This document shows, in pieces, positions 11,540-23,000 of a stretch of DNA of 64,000 nt (the first letter of the stretch is position 1; each line of letters opens with the position of its first letter). The stretch is from Zelopaecilomyces penicillatus (taxonomy: Eukaryota; Ascomycota; Sordariomycetes; Hypocreales; Pseudodiploosporaceae). A model generated the notes under the pieces. That model was given only the letters and a program-made list of their open reading frames with translations, was not told the origin of the DNA and searched no databases. Position numbers and translations under genes: made by a program. The DNA is taken from NCBI GenBank assembly GCA_005765155.1, contig VCCP01000008.1, forward strand, positions 1,178,001 through 1,242,000, in the 5' to 3' direction.

Positions 11540-12120
11540 AGCTTCAGGCTCTATATAAGAAGAATATAAAACTCGAAGCTAAGTTATAAGCCAAATAGAA
11601 AGACCTCGATGAAATCATCAAACCTTGTAAGCCAGGACCTTTTACCAGATATTCTGGATCACTTTAAATATTCCTAATATAACTCAAAGCTTATCACCAG
11701 TTCTACCCCCATCAGTTACAGGAGGAATCTGCAAAAATCCTATATGCTGTAGGATGCATGGAGGGGGCTACCCTCAAATGGTTCGAACCTATTATAAGAG
11801 ACTACATAAACAAGGAGGAAAAAGACTAGGATAACGAAACCAAAAAGATCTTTCAAAAATACAATAACTTTGAAGACATGATCAAAGAAGTCTTTGGATA
11901 AGTAGATAAAGAGAGAGCTGCAATCGAAAAACTTAAACTATTATGCCAATGCGGATCAGCCTCGGACTATGCCTTAGAATTCAGATAGATCACCTCATGG
12001 ATCATCTAGGAAGATGATGCATTAATGGAGTACTTCTATGATGGACTTAAGGAAGAAGTCAAGGATGAACTCTTTAGGGAGGATAGACCTGAAAATTTGG
12101 CCAAGTATATTGGAATGGCT
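11540..12120 (+). pseudogene. Gag of the gypsy element, broken
   Basis: With stops read through, the frame gives a retrotransposon Gag core: a stretch with GATLKWFEPIIRDYI, then a region ending YFYDGLKEEVKDELF, which is the typical fungal Gag consensus. Stops lie at former Gln codons. The C-terminal zinc knuckle is too eroded for me to place. Confidence 0.7.
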
Positions 12121-13639
12121 ATTAAGATTGATGACAGATAGTTTGCATGATGTAAACAAAGGAAAACCAAAGGATCAGGATGGAGTGATTTTGGATGAAA
12201 ACCATAACACTAGTCCAATCAAGGCAGACATAGAGAAGAACCCATTGCCTATAGACATACCCTGAATCCTGGAAGAATAGAACTTGATGTAACCTAGAAA
12301 AGAGATATATCAAAAATCCAATATTATAACTATAATGGATATGGATATATCTCCTAGCAATATGAACAACCTAAGAAAGACAAGAAATCTTAAAAACCAG
12401 TACCTAATGCATGATGAAGCGTATATATTATAGCTATAAACGGATGAACCCTAGCCATGACAGGATGAAGAGGATAGGGATAAGGATAACCCAGAAACTA
12501 TAAACACCCCATACCCTAATAGTCACCAATACTACAAACCATGCTAACCCAATCCGGTACTATATAATGGGACCAATAACTGGATATGGATATAGATAAG
12601 GAAGAATACTTCAAAGAGATTCCAGATTGATAAGTAATCCCTGCTATGGATAATGAAAATACCCTGGTTAAAGATAAAATAATAAGCAATAGCTTGGACT
12701 CTAGCTCTTTAGAATCCAAGAGCAAAGAGCCTCTTAGGATAACTCAATACTATACTATACCATATCCACCACCTAAGAGTGCTGCCTATAAACACCTTAG
12801 GGAAGTAGTAATCAAACTTATATAAGTACTAAGCTATATAGACAGAGTTAATCTTCAACTCATAATTATTAAATACATTTATGAATAGATATTAGAAGAA
12901 GGCCTAGGCATCCCTATCCTAGAAGACCACCTTGGAAGAGCCTTTATATTAAAAACCAATTATAGTAAATACAAAGATAATTATATATTCCTAGACCCTA
13001 ATTATGTTTTCTATAGTGAAATTAGTTGGATATTATGTATTGATTTCTCCTGTTTTTAATACTAGAAAACAAAAATCCAGAATAAATTCTTCTTATACCA
13101 TATAGGAGCATGAGGAATCAAGAATATCCTTATAGGAGATCAATTCGTTGACTGGTATAAGGCTGAGTACTTTGTACCTTTTGGAATTGGCATATTCGAA
13201 TCACACCCCAAGACCCTAAAAGAATATAGATAAGGAGCCGAAAACAAAGACTATAAGTCCATCTATTATAAGGTTTATAAATAGGAAAAACTTAAATTAA
13301 AATATAATAGACTATAACTTATAGACTATAGAAAAGAGGACTTATATGATTGCACCAACCTTAAGTGCGATATACACTTATAACAGAAGCTGATATAATA
13401 GTATAAAAGATAACTACTGGAAGATAGTATTCCAGGGAGGACTTAGTGCAAAGCCATGATAATGATCAATTGCAACAAACCCTGGTGCAGATAATATGCG
13501 GAAGAAAACAAACGTATATATAAGGAAATAAAGAACCTCTATAAATAAGAATTTAACTTTCAAACCTATAAAGGAAGTCAAGCTGATCGAACTCTATACT
13601 ATATAATCACTCAAGGCTTGGATAGAACAAATTACAATG

Positions 13640-16600
13640 GATTATGCAAGGAATATAATCCTAGAAACTCAAAAAACAAGTAAAGTTGTCTATAAAAGGA
13701 TTATAGCACGACCCCCTATAAAAGACCCTCTATACAACAAGCACCAACAAGCTCAAACTAATGATAGAAATACAGATTATAGGATATTATTTCCATACTC
13801 TAGTGGACAGCGGAGCAATGGGCAATTATATATCACCAAAAGCCATGAATCGCACATAACTACTATAGCAGGATAAGGAAGAACCATATCCCTTATATAA
13901 CCTGGAAGGAAATACCTTCACCTATAATAAAAGACAGATTAATAAAGAGACTGATCATCTCCAATTCAAAGTCCAAGGATATCAAGATAATGCTATATTT
14001 GATATAATGGATACTAGAGAATATAAACTTGTATTAGGCCACCCCTGGTTATTTAATAGTAACCCATAGATCGATTAGAAGATAGGCTAGATATAATAGA
14101 GCAATACTGTATTATCTCTAAGAAATCATAAAGATCTAATAATAATAAGCAAAGCGAATAAAGTATACTTTATAGCTACCAAGAAGGGCCTCCTACCAGG
14201 AAATCATACCAAAAAACGATATAATGGTTGACAATAACAAACCTGATAGGTTATTACCGCCCTTAGGATAATAATAGAGCAATTATAAGAACACTCTAAG
14301 GATAAATTACCCTTAGATATGGAAAAACGACTTGCACCTATACCGGAAGAATACCATAAGTATATCAAACTGTTTTGCAAAGAACTTGAAATAAAGCTCC
14401 TCTTGCATAATCAATAGGATTATAAAATTCAGATTATAGATAGAAAGAAGCCTACTTTCATCAAGATCTATACACTGAATGCTAAGGAACTTGAAATATT
14501 ATAAGAGTACCTTAATAAAATGCTGGAAAAGGGATATATTCGATCATTTATATCCAAAGTAGGATACCCTATCATGTTTATACTAAAAAAGAATGATAAG
14601 CTATAACTGGTTATAGATTATCGATTATTGAATGTAGTCATAATCAAGGATCAGACACCCTTACCATTAATTAATGAACTATACGATTGATTGTATGGAA
14701 TGAACTGGTTTACTACTCTAGACCTTAAAGAAGCATATAACTTGATTTGAATGAAGAAAGGCAACGAATAGAAAACCACTTTCAGAACCAAGTTTAGACT
14801 TTTCAAGTATCTGGTAATACCTTTTGGCTTAACCAATATCCCTATAACATTCCAGTGTATGATCAATAACATTCTCCAAGAATATTTGGATATCTTTATA
14901 GTAGTCTACCTAGATGATATCCTAATCTTCTCTCAAACAGAAGAAGAACATAGAGAATATATCTATAAGGTATTATAACTACTCTAAGATAATAATCTTC
15001 TTATTAAAACCAGAAAAATATGAATTTCACAAGCAAACAGTTACCTTCCTAGGACATATCTTCTCACTAAATGAAATTCAAATGGAACCAGCAAAAATCA
15101 CTGCAGTATATGACTGGCCGATGCTATAAAACATTACGAATATATAAGAGTTTTTAGGCTTTACCAACTACTATCGAAAGTTCATCCGCAACTATAGCAA
15201 AATAGCTATGCCACTTATTGAATGTATTAAGAAAGATTATAAATTCCTATGGAAATCCGATATAGATACTGTATTTGAAAAACTTAAGAAGCGAATCTAT
15301 AAAGAACCTATACTAGTAATGTACAATCCAGATAAACCTATAGAACTTGAAACTAATACTTTAAACTATGCTATTAGAGTGTAGATTGGATAATAAGATA
15401 GCAAAGGCAGACTATAACCTATCGCCTTCTACTCCAAGAAACTTTATAGAGCAGAACTTAATTACCTAATCTATAATAAGGAATTCATAGCTATCATCAA
15501 AGCTTTCAACGAATTCTTATATTACTTATAAGGAAACAATCACTAAATAAAGGTTTTTACTAATTATAAGAATATCTTCTATTTCACTATTATATAAAAG
15601 CTAAATATATAATAAACCCGCTATACAGAGACCCTTATGGATTATAACTATAAAATCATCCATTGCAAAGGATCCGAAAACAGCAGAGCAGACACTCTAA
15701 GCCAATAAAGCAACCATGATAATAGAAAGCCTTATTATAAGGGACAAATCTTCCAAATAAATAATTCAAGCGCGCTATAAATAAAACTAAATACTATATA
15801 CTAAGTTATATTAGCTAATCCTGTCTTAAAACGAGTTAAATAAGTGTACTCCTTAGAAGATATAATAAGAGTACCTAAAAGTATAAAATAAAAAGATAGA
15901 TACTATAAGTATAATAAGAAACTCTAGATACCTAAGGAACTCTAGGAAACTATTATATAAGAACTATATGAATCCCCTGTCTATAATCACTAAGGAATCA
16001 TAAAAACCATAGAATAAGTATAAAGATACTATGGATTTAAAGGACTATAATGAGTAGTCCAGAAGGTTATAAGTAACTGTATTACTTATGGATGAACCAA
16101 GCTAGCAAGATATAAACTATATAAAGAGTTATAACCGCTATCAGTACCTATATGACCATAGGAATCAGTATTATTTAACTTTATTATCAAATTACCCTTA
16201 TTAATAGAACCCCTTATAGGAGTAGCCTATAACTTAATATAGGTTATTATAGAAAGATTAATAAAGTTCTTATACTTTATACCCTATCTTGAAGCAAGCT
16301 TGATAGAAGATCTTGCCTATAGCTTTAATAGAGTGATAGTAAGCTTATATAGCTTATCAAAGGAAATTATCTCTGATAGAGAAATAATCTTTACCTTTAA
16401 ATTTTGGCAAGGATTGATAGGATATCTTAGGATCAGATATAGACTCAGTACCACCTATCACCTATAAATGAATAGATAAATAGAATGGATTAATTAGATT
16501 ATTAAAGGATACTTATACGCTTATATTAATTACCACTAAGATAATTAGGTAAAATATCTATCAATCATATAACTAGCTTATAATATATCCATTTCTGAAT

Positions 16601-17199
16601 CAACATAACTTACACCAATATATGCCAATTATGGATTCATACCAGAAGCATTTCACCTACTATACCAAGAAGGACCAAAATCAGAAAAAGCTATACTTGA
16701 TGCTATATAAAAACGATAATTGCATGAAGAACTCTATGTACAACTCCAAATCGTCCATAATAGAATGAAATATTATATGGATCAATAAAGATTAAAGGGA
16801 TTAACCTTTAAAGAGAGAGATATGATGTACCTTTTATACTATATACCAGGCAAAACCTCCCCAAACATTATAATAATATAACCAAGCGATAAATTGGATT
16901 TCAAGAAACTTAGACTATTCAAGGTCAAGAAAGTCATTTCCAAAACCAACTATAAACTTTCACTACCAAAGAATATATGGTTATACCCTGTATTTTATAT
17001 CTCCTTACTAAGTCAAGCACTAGACAACGCAAAAGAATATACAGACATCATAGTGTACACAGTAGAAGAGGAATAGGAAGTTGAAACAATCATAGATCAC
17101 AAGCTAAATAATAGCAAAAAAGAATACCTGGTTAAGTGGAAAGGATTTGGACCCAAGGAAAATTCATGGGAGCCCCCTAATCACCTGAACCATTATTAA
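13640..17199 (+). pseudogene. Pol polyprotein (PR-RT-RH-IN-chromodomain), broken
   Basis: Read through stop codons, the successive pieces are as follows. Protease has the active-site LVDSGAMGNYIS near 13800. Reverse transcriptase has a VIDYRLLN block near 14610, LDLKEAYNL near 14720 and catalytic YLDD at 14907-14918. RNase H lies near 15330-15720. Integrase runs from about 15950, with its DDE part around ISDREIIFTFKFWQGL and a WIN block near 16490. A GPY/F-like segment lies near 16890-17000. The chromodomain with EYLVKWKGFGPKENSWEPP lies at about 17080-17195 and would target integration to heterochromatin. The frame ends at 17197-17199, though that TAA may itself be a mutated Gln codon. Confidence 0.85.
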
Positions 17200-17545
17200 C
17201 CCCTGATGCGATAATACCACCAGAGGGCAAGGAGCCGTCCTGGAAAATCGAGTTCCAATCAATCATGTCAAAACCCCCCAATGACTGGATCTCAATCACC
17301 GCATCTGACTCTACCCGCTCAGCTGTATCTAGATCATCCAACGATTGCAAACCCTGCTTCACTATCTTATGACCTTGCAACATTATAGATTAATGCTAGC
17401 AACGCAAACGACTTAATCGTGCTATCGCAGCGGATACCGCCTCCTGTGCTGCCTGAAGCTGTTTCTCTATCTCTTCCTCCTCTCGCTTAATATGATTCTT
17501 TTCTGATAGAATCTTCGCGACTAGATAGACCAGTTACCTTCTGGA
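17177..17545 (-). pseudogene. Antisense ORF at the 3' end of the gypsy element
   Basis: On the minus strand a long frame runs from about 17545 to a stop at 17179-17177. It is broken only by TAA (17392-17390) and TAG (17398-17396). The frame reads as a coiled coil (KREEEEIEKQLQAAQEAVS), then a heptad-like RLSRLR, GHKIVKQGLQSLDDLDTAE, and an acidic tail with FDMIDWNSIF. It is tail-to-tail with pol and overlaps its last 23 nt. From memory, similar antisense coiled-coil ORFs with this QSLDDLD..E / IDW pattern occur next to other fungal Ty3 elements. I cannot confirm that here. Confidence 0.5.
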
Positions 17546-17908
17546 AAGTAAAATGGAATAGAAAAACTTACCTGAGGATATAGTTATCCCTGAACCATCA
17601 CAAGAACAACCACAATGAACGCATTCCAAGCAACGGGAAGTTGCTTTAATCATACAACATGTCAAGTAATATTAGGAACAAAAGGAATAAGGTATGACGA
17701 TATTATCAGTGCCCTCAATAAGAATCGCAAGACTCTTGCATTGATCAGTCTTTTGACTAGTACAACGTTTTAAGATACCTTAAGGCATTATATTAAAAAC
17801 ATAAAGGAAGAAGAAAGGAACCACACCTACAATTATGGCTGGGATTATGTTTTTACACAGGAACAACCAACAGGCCTTGAGGATAAGACCATTGGGAGGG
17901 AGATATCA

Positions 17909-18337
17909 TATCACAACCCAACGACATAGTCATATAATAGGCCGGTCATATAACCTGAGGAAGGTATATATTATAGAGGAAAGGGGACCAGTCATGATGG
18001 ATCAGTGGGATCATTATAAGAATAATAGTGAGCCAGGTAAGCCAGCAACTTGGATCACCCGGATCACCACTTACACAGCAAATGATCCAAGTGATCCACG
18101 ATGTATATATACGCCCTCAATTTTCACTCTATAGATATAGCTTAGATAGTTATCAACATACTTTTAACTTTATCATATTGTTTGCTACCGCTCACTACAC
18201 TGATACTTGATCCCTGGTTATGATACTCGGTATCTATCACCAATATAACAGACATATTGCTCAGAATACCCCGACTCATCTACCAACATAAACCCTTTTT
18301 GTTAGGTTTATCCCTTGGGAATTCATTAAACATTATA
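17909..18337 (+). repeat. 3' LTR (429 bp)
   Basis: The partner of the LTR at 10999. It contains the same landmark words (GGGGACCAGTCATGATGG, GATCCAAGTGATCCAC) and ends in CATTATA where the 5' copy has CATCACA. It is preceded by a purine-rich tract and followed by CTTTA. Confidence 0.85.
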
Positions 18338-18342
18338 CTTTA
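18338..18342 (+). repeat. Target site duplication CTTTA (right)
   Basis: A copy of the five bases at 10994-10998, immediately after the 3' LTR. Confidence 0.75.
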
Positions 18343-18825
18343 TTAAACCCTATAGCCTATTAAGGGTCTAGAACCCTAAATCAATAGGATTTAATTAATC
18401 CCTTATAATAATTTATAGGAACCTAAAATAAAATAATAGTATTTCTAATTAAAATTATAAGGATTAAAAAGATTAATACCCTTTAACTTTATCTTTAAAT
18501 AGCTTAAGATTTTAATATTTCTATTATTAATATCCTATTAAAAAAAAAATTATAATCTAATTAAAACTATAATAATTCAGATAACTCTTAGCTAAAAAAA
18601 TTAAAGATTATTAATATTATTAAATTATAATACTATAAAAGTATTAATAATAAAAAGGAATAGATTAATAACCTTATTTAAGCCTTTTAAATAAATTTTA
18701 CATATCTAAAAAAAAAAGAATATTAAATTATTTTAGCCTTTAAAAATATAAAGGATAAATATAAATCTTTTTAATTAAATAAGATATAAAGCTATTTTGA
18801 TAGAGGGAAAACAACACACATAACA
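18343..18825. repeat. AT-rich RIP-like relic DNA, right arm
   Basis: A continuation of the AT-rich block interrupted by the gypsy element. It has long runs of A and T and no reading frame. Composition changes sharply near 18800-18830, where unique, more GC-balanced DNA begins. Confidence 0.45.
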
Positions 18826-19900
18826 ACACCAACACCACCCACAGAACTGCAGTGTGTTTTTAAGGTAGTTGCGTAGCTAGCGTAGTCCGCAAGGATTGAA
18901 TAGGCAAGAAAAGCCACGAAGCGGCGATATGATGAAATGAACTTGAGAGATCAATTGATCATCCCATAATTGATCAAATAAAGAAGACAGCTTTTTAATA
19001 GCTAGTCTTTTGAATGCACTGGAAAAATTCTTGGGTAGAAGGGGGAAAAACTTGAATTGGATGATGTCTGCCCCGTTCAAATAGCCCGGGTATGGCCTAT
19101 CTACTTATACAGTTCAATCCCCCTAAGTGCAGCTTATACAGCTACAGCTTAATCAACTAGCAAGGGGGTGTGTTCAACCCAGTCATCAAAATAGTAGTGG
19201 CCCGAATTGGTATCTAGCGACTTAAAGCTCTGTGAGTAAGTGAGCAGTTTTAATATACAAGACTTATATATATATACTAAGTATTAGTATATATAAATGC
19301 CTCTATTAAAAGCCTTCCGCTTTTTATACCACATCATTATAGTTCTTGGCCATGTTCTCTCTGTTTATGTATGATACAGTGGTAGTATAAGCAAAGAGAG
19401 AAGTATAATTTCCCCTCCAATTCCTAGCCTGGGTGTGTCTGGCAGAACACCCACGACCTCTTTTAATTAGCCTATCAACCGGCAATCTCGCCGCTCTCGT
19501 TATTTAGTATCTTTTGATATCCTATCCTCGCCCAATGTGGCTGTATCGAACCAATAAGTGTGCGCTGAGGTTCCGAAGAGTAGCAACTCTATATCATTTT
19601 GAACAAAAGGAAGGTACCAGAAAGATATTTCGTTGACGGCGAACTGGGGACTGACTGATTTACATATGGATGCTGGAGCGTCAGCATTGAGTCTCTGTTC
19701 GGACTTTTTTACTCTTCCATCACATTGCCTTCGACCTTGAACAGAGCCAGTTTGTGGTCAGGTCTTTCAAACAAAAGTTGCCCTCAGTTCCCTAGTTTTC
19801 CAATCGCATCCCGGACCAGCTGCAATAACTATTGAGTTGATAGGAGGGTTAGGGTCAGGGAGGTGGCGGCTTATCTTCGACACAGCTAGGAACGAATGAA
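18826..19900. other. Intergenic, no gene seen
   Basis: The spacer between the AT-rich island and the 5S gene has unremarkable composition with one local inverted repeat (GATCAATTGATC near 18951). The longest frames (under 70 codons) show no motif. Confidence 0.4.
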
Positions 19901-19907
19901 TATATAA
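19901..19907 (+). promoter_or_regulatory. TATA box of 5S rRNA gene
   Basis: TATATAA starts 30 nt before the 5S gene, the position used by RNA polymerase III for dispersed fungal 5S genes. Confidence 0.65.
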
Positions 19908-19930
19908 GATGAATTACTTTTAAGTCAGTC

Positions 19931-20049
19931 ACATACGACCACAGGTAATGGAGAATTCGGGATCCCGTCCGCTCTCCCATAGACAAACCATTAACCGGCA
20001 GATTAGTAGTTGGGTCGGTGACGACCAGCGAACACCGGCTGTTGTATGT
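19931..20049 (+). rRNA. 5S ribosomal RNA (intact, dispersed copy)
   Basis: The 119-nt sequence begins ACATACGACCACAGG and ends GTTGTATGT. The ends pair to form helix I (ACATACGAC with GTTGTATGT, one G-U pair). The internal block GGATCCCGTCCGCTCTCC and the GGGTCGGTGACGACC arm match the fungal 5S pattern. It has an upstream TATA and a T-run terminator directly after. Single scattered 5S genes, not arrays, are usual in this group of fungi. No disabling change is visible, so it is probably transcribed. Confidence 0.93.
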
Positions 20050-20063
20050 TTTTTGTTTTTTGT
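20050..20063 (+). terminator. Pol III T-run terminator of 5S gene
   Basis: Two runs of six or more T (interrupted by one G) directly follow the last paired base of the 5S gene, sufficient for polymerase III release. Confidence 0.6.
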
Positions 20064-23000
20064 TCTCAGATAGATGCTGGAAACTCTTCGGTGTATACGG
20101 AGGCGATAACAAGACAGTCGAGTTTTTAGATGCCGCGTTCACGCTAGCGTTCAAGTTCTTCAACCAACCTTTGGTGCTGTTCTTTTTTGGGTTGCTTGAT
20201 GCTTTCAACGTGTCGAATTCCCAGCGCTACGACAACACTTTCATGGGGCATATCTGGTAAAATGATACTATCTCTCACCCTAGTTGTGTTGCTGTCATAT
20301 CATCATTCCTCTACATACGTCGACCTTTTGGCTTAACCCTGCGTAGAGCGAATTCCTCTTACTTAATGCTGTAGCAAATGATTAAAAAGAACACAATAAT
20401 GTTATCAATCAGAATATTCCATTACAATAATTCTATAGATTGCTTTCTTAGGTCATAACATTGTTGATTCGTTTTTTGACAAAACAGCTTCTGCCATGCT
20501 TAGCCAGGTATAGTTCTCGAAGCGTAGAGCTGAACCATGCGCGCTTGACAATTACCCAAATCCCACTAGGCGAGAGAAATGATTACAATGGCCGAATGAC
20601 TTTGGTCCTTTCTGCAAAGGACACCGGTGGAGAGTTGTGGAATTAAAAGTATGTGATACTGCAAGTTCAAATCAAGTTCATGTAAGAGGAAGAGTTATTC
20701 TCTCATCAAACAACGGGCCAATGGCTAGGCCGAGGTTGGTTGCATGACATCATTATTGGCAATGGGGAGAAACAAGAGTGGATCGTTGCCTTGGTAAATA
20801 AAGTGGACATCAAATCAAACCTCACACGGCTGGTAATTAATGAGAGGGGACGCATGTTTAAAGACTACGTGTAGTTGGTATGTTCTAGTTCTGTGGGCTT
20901 TTTGACTATTCCACAAGCTACGGAGTACAGAGTAGACATGCAGACAATAAATGGTATTCCCACGTCATAAGCCTCTAATACGGATACATGGCGCACAAAT
21001 AAAGACACACGGCGGACCTGAATCATCAGAGCCGGCAAGGATCTGAATCCATGATACATACGGGAAGAGCTCTGACGAGGACATAGATGTATGTTTTGCA
21101 TTTTAACGTTGACGGTGGAACGTTGAAGAAGATATGAGCGAGTCAATGCTGGAAAGGATACTCAGATCGCTGGATCTGGAGGTCTGGTCCACATCGAGCA
21201 TGGTTGTTCCGTGAGTGATCTTATTTCTCATGGTTGGAATCATATCATTGTTAGGGGGGGCAGAGAGGTGTATAACAGTGAACAGCGAATTGTGAATTGT
21301 GAACGGATTGCGTGTGCTATAAACGCAACGCTGGGGGAAAAGAAAGGGGGATGGGGATGAAAGACACACGGCATGGCGCGCACGCGAGCATCAGGGGTTA
21401 GTTAACACGAGTGCGGGTATCAAACGCGTTCGTTCTTTCTTTCTTTCCTTTTGCTGAGGAGAGTAAACCGACGCATTTGGCGGCACGTCGCTGTACGTAT
21501 GTGAGAGAATGTGCTCGCTCGACTCGTTTTTTCATGCAGTTGACGAATCGATAGACATGATGGACTGACCAAAAATGTTTCGATGTCCGTCTGTCCGTCG
21601 TTTGTCTGAGCGATCAGGTCTAATGCAAGCCCCGCTGCAAGGCGTCGCCGCTAGGAGCACCACAGCGCACTACAGCTGCATGTCCCTCCATCGCTTGAGC
21701 TAGGAGAAGGCCTGGAGAGCCCTGAAGGGTCCCTGGAATGGCCCGTTTGGCCCGCTGCAGGAGCCCCCACTACAGTGCAGATGTGCCATTCCAGCAAAGC
21801 TGCTCGCCCGCCAGTCCGCCGCCGCCCCTATCTTTCTCTCCCATTTTACCCGATTTATACCTCTCTCTAGAGCTGTCAGCCGCGCCCCTAACACACCTTC
21901 TGTGGGCCAGAGAGACGCCACCGCGTAAAGCTGTCCGGTCGCGACACGAGGCTTCACGTTACCATTGGCGGAACGGCTTCTGTCTAAAGGGACTAGAAAC
22001 AACTACAATGGGGCTTCCTGAGAAACGGGCTTATTGTAAAAGACGGCGTCCGACCGACGGCAAGTGGCATGTAGACAGCGGGCCGGCGCGCAGACAGTCT
22101 GCCTTGTCTTTGTTTGTTTGGGGTGCTACTGCGTACTTAAATGCTAGCCTTTGTTCTGGTTTGTATGGGCGGCGCTGCTGCAGAAGAAGGGGGTCGAGTG
22201 AAGACGGGATCGCGATCGGTCAATGCTACCACGCACCTGGGTCTGGACAGTGCTTCGTATTGGTACACAAGACAAGGTAGGTAGGTAGGTGAGTATACCT
22301 CACCTATGAAAAGAGAAGAAAATAGCGGAATGATGCATGCAACTCTAGGCAATTGGGCAAGGCGGCAACAGACTGGGAAAAGGAGGCGACGCTGCATTGG
22401 GCAACGAGCGGGCCAAGGTTCACTGTCAAGGTCGGTTTTGGGTGGCGGTCAGCAGAGATGACGCTGTACTTGGCCGTACGTACATGTACAGGGAGGAATA
22501 CAGTACAGGACCTGCCTGCAGCATCCATCAGCGGCAACGGATGGCCAGAGCAGATGGTCAGGGAGCTGTGCAGCATCGCCCGAGAATGAACCACTGAATC
22601 TGGCGAGGAGGGGGGAAGATGGACAAGGAGCGGACATGGGCCGTAATTAATGGTCAATTAACACCAGGCCAGCCAGGAATGTCAATTGCGGCGAATCAGT
22701 CGCTTAATCACAGTTGCGCACACACGCACACGCTCAGCTGGAGATGGATGGCCCTTGTCTTCTTGGTGGATTCCTGGCCCGGAGCCGCAGGGCCGGAACC
22801 AGGGAGGGCACACAAATGTTGGTGCCTTCTGGCTGCCTGTAGGCTGTGCTACGGTGTAAATGTGCCTGTAAGTGGCCTTGATGGCCTATAAATGGCCCTG
22901 TAGGTTCTTGATCCATTCGCCTGTATTCCGTACCTTGTCCATCCTTTCCTGCAAGCTACTGCAGCCCGTCTGCAACCCTGGCTCCCCGCGGCACTGGAAG

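Larger units (their letters stand above)
10999..18337 (+). mobile_element. Full-length Ty3/gypsy chromovirus, RIP-inactivated
   Basis: A 7,339-bp LTR retrotransposon with both LTRs, a target duplication and every expected domain in order on the plus strand: Gag (about 11540-12120), aspartic protease, reverse transcriptase, RNase H, integrase with a GPY/F-like region, and a C-terminal chromodomain. The domain order RT-RNaseH-integrase plus chromodomain places it among chromoviruses. All frames are littered with TAA and TAG, and with TGA where Arg is expected, the signature of C-to-T change at CpA and CpG. A purine tract (about 17891-17903) just before the 3' LTR is the probable polypurine tract. 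The element is dead for autonomous movement. Confidence 0.92.
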
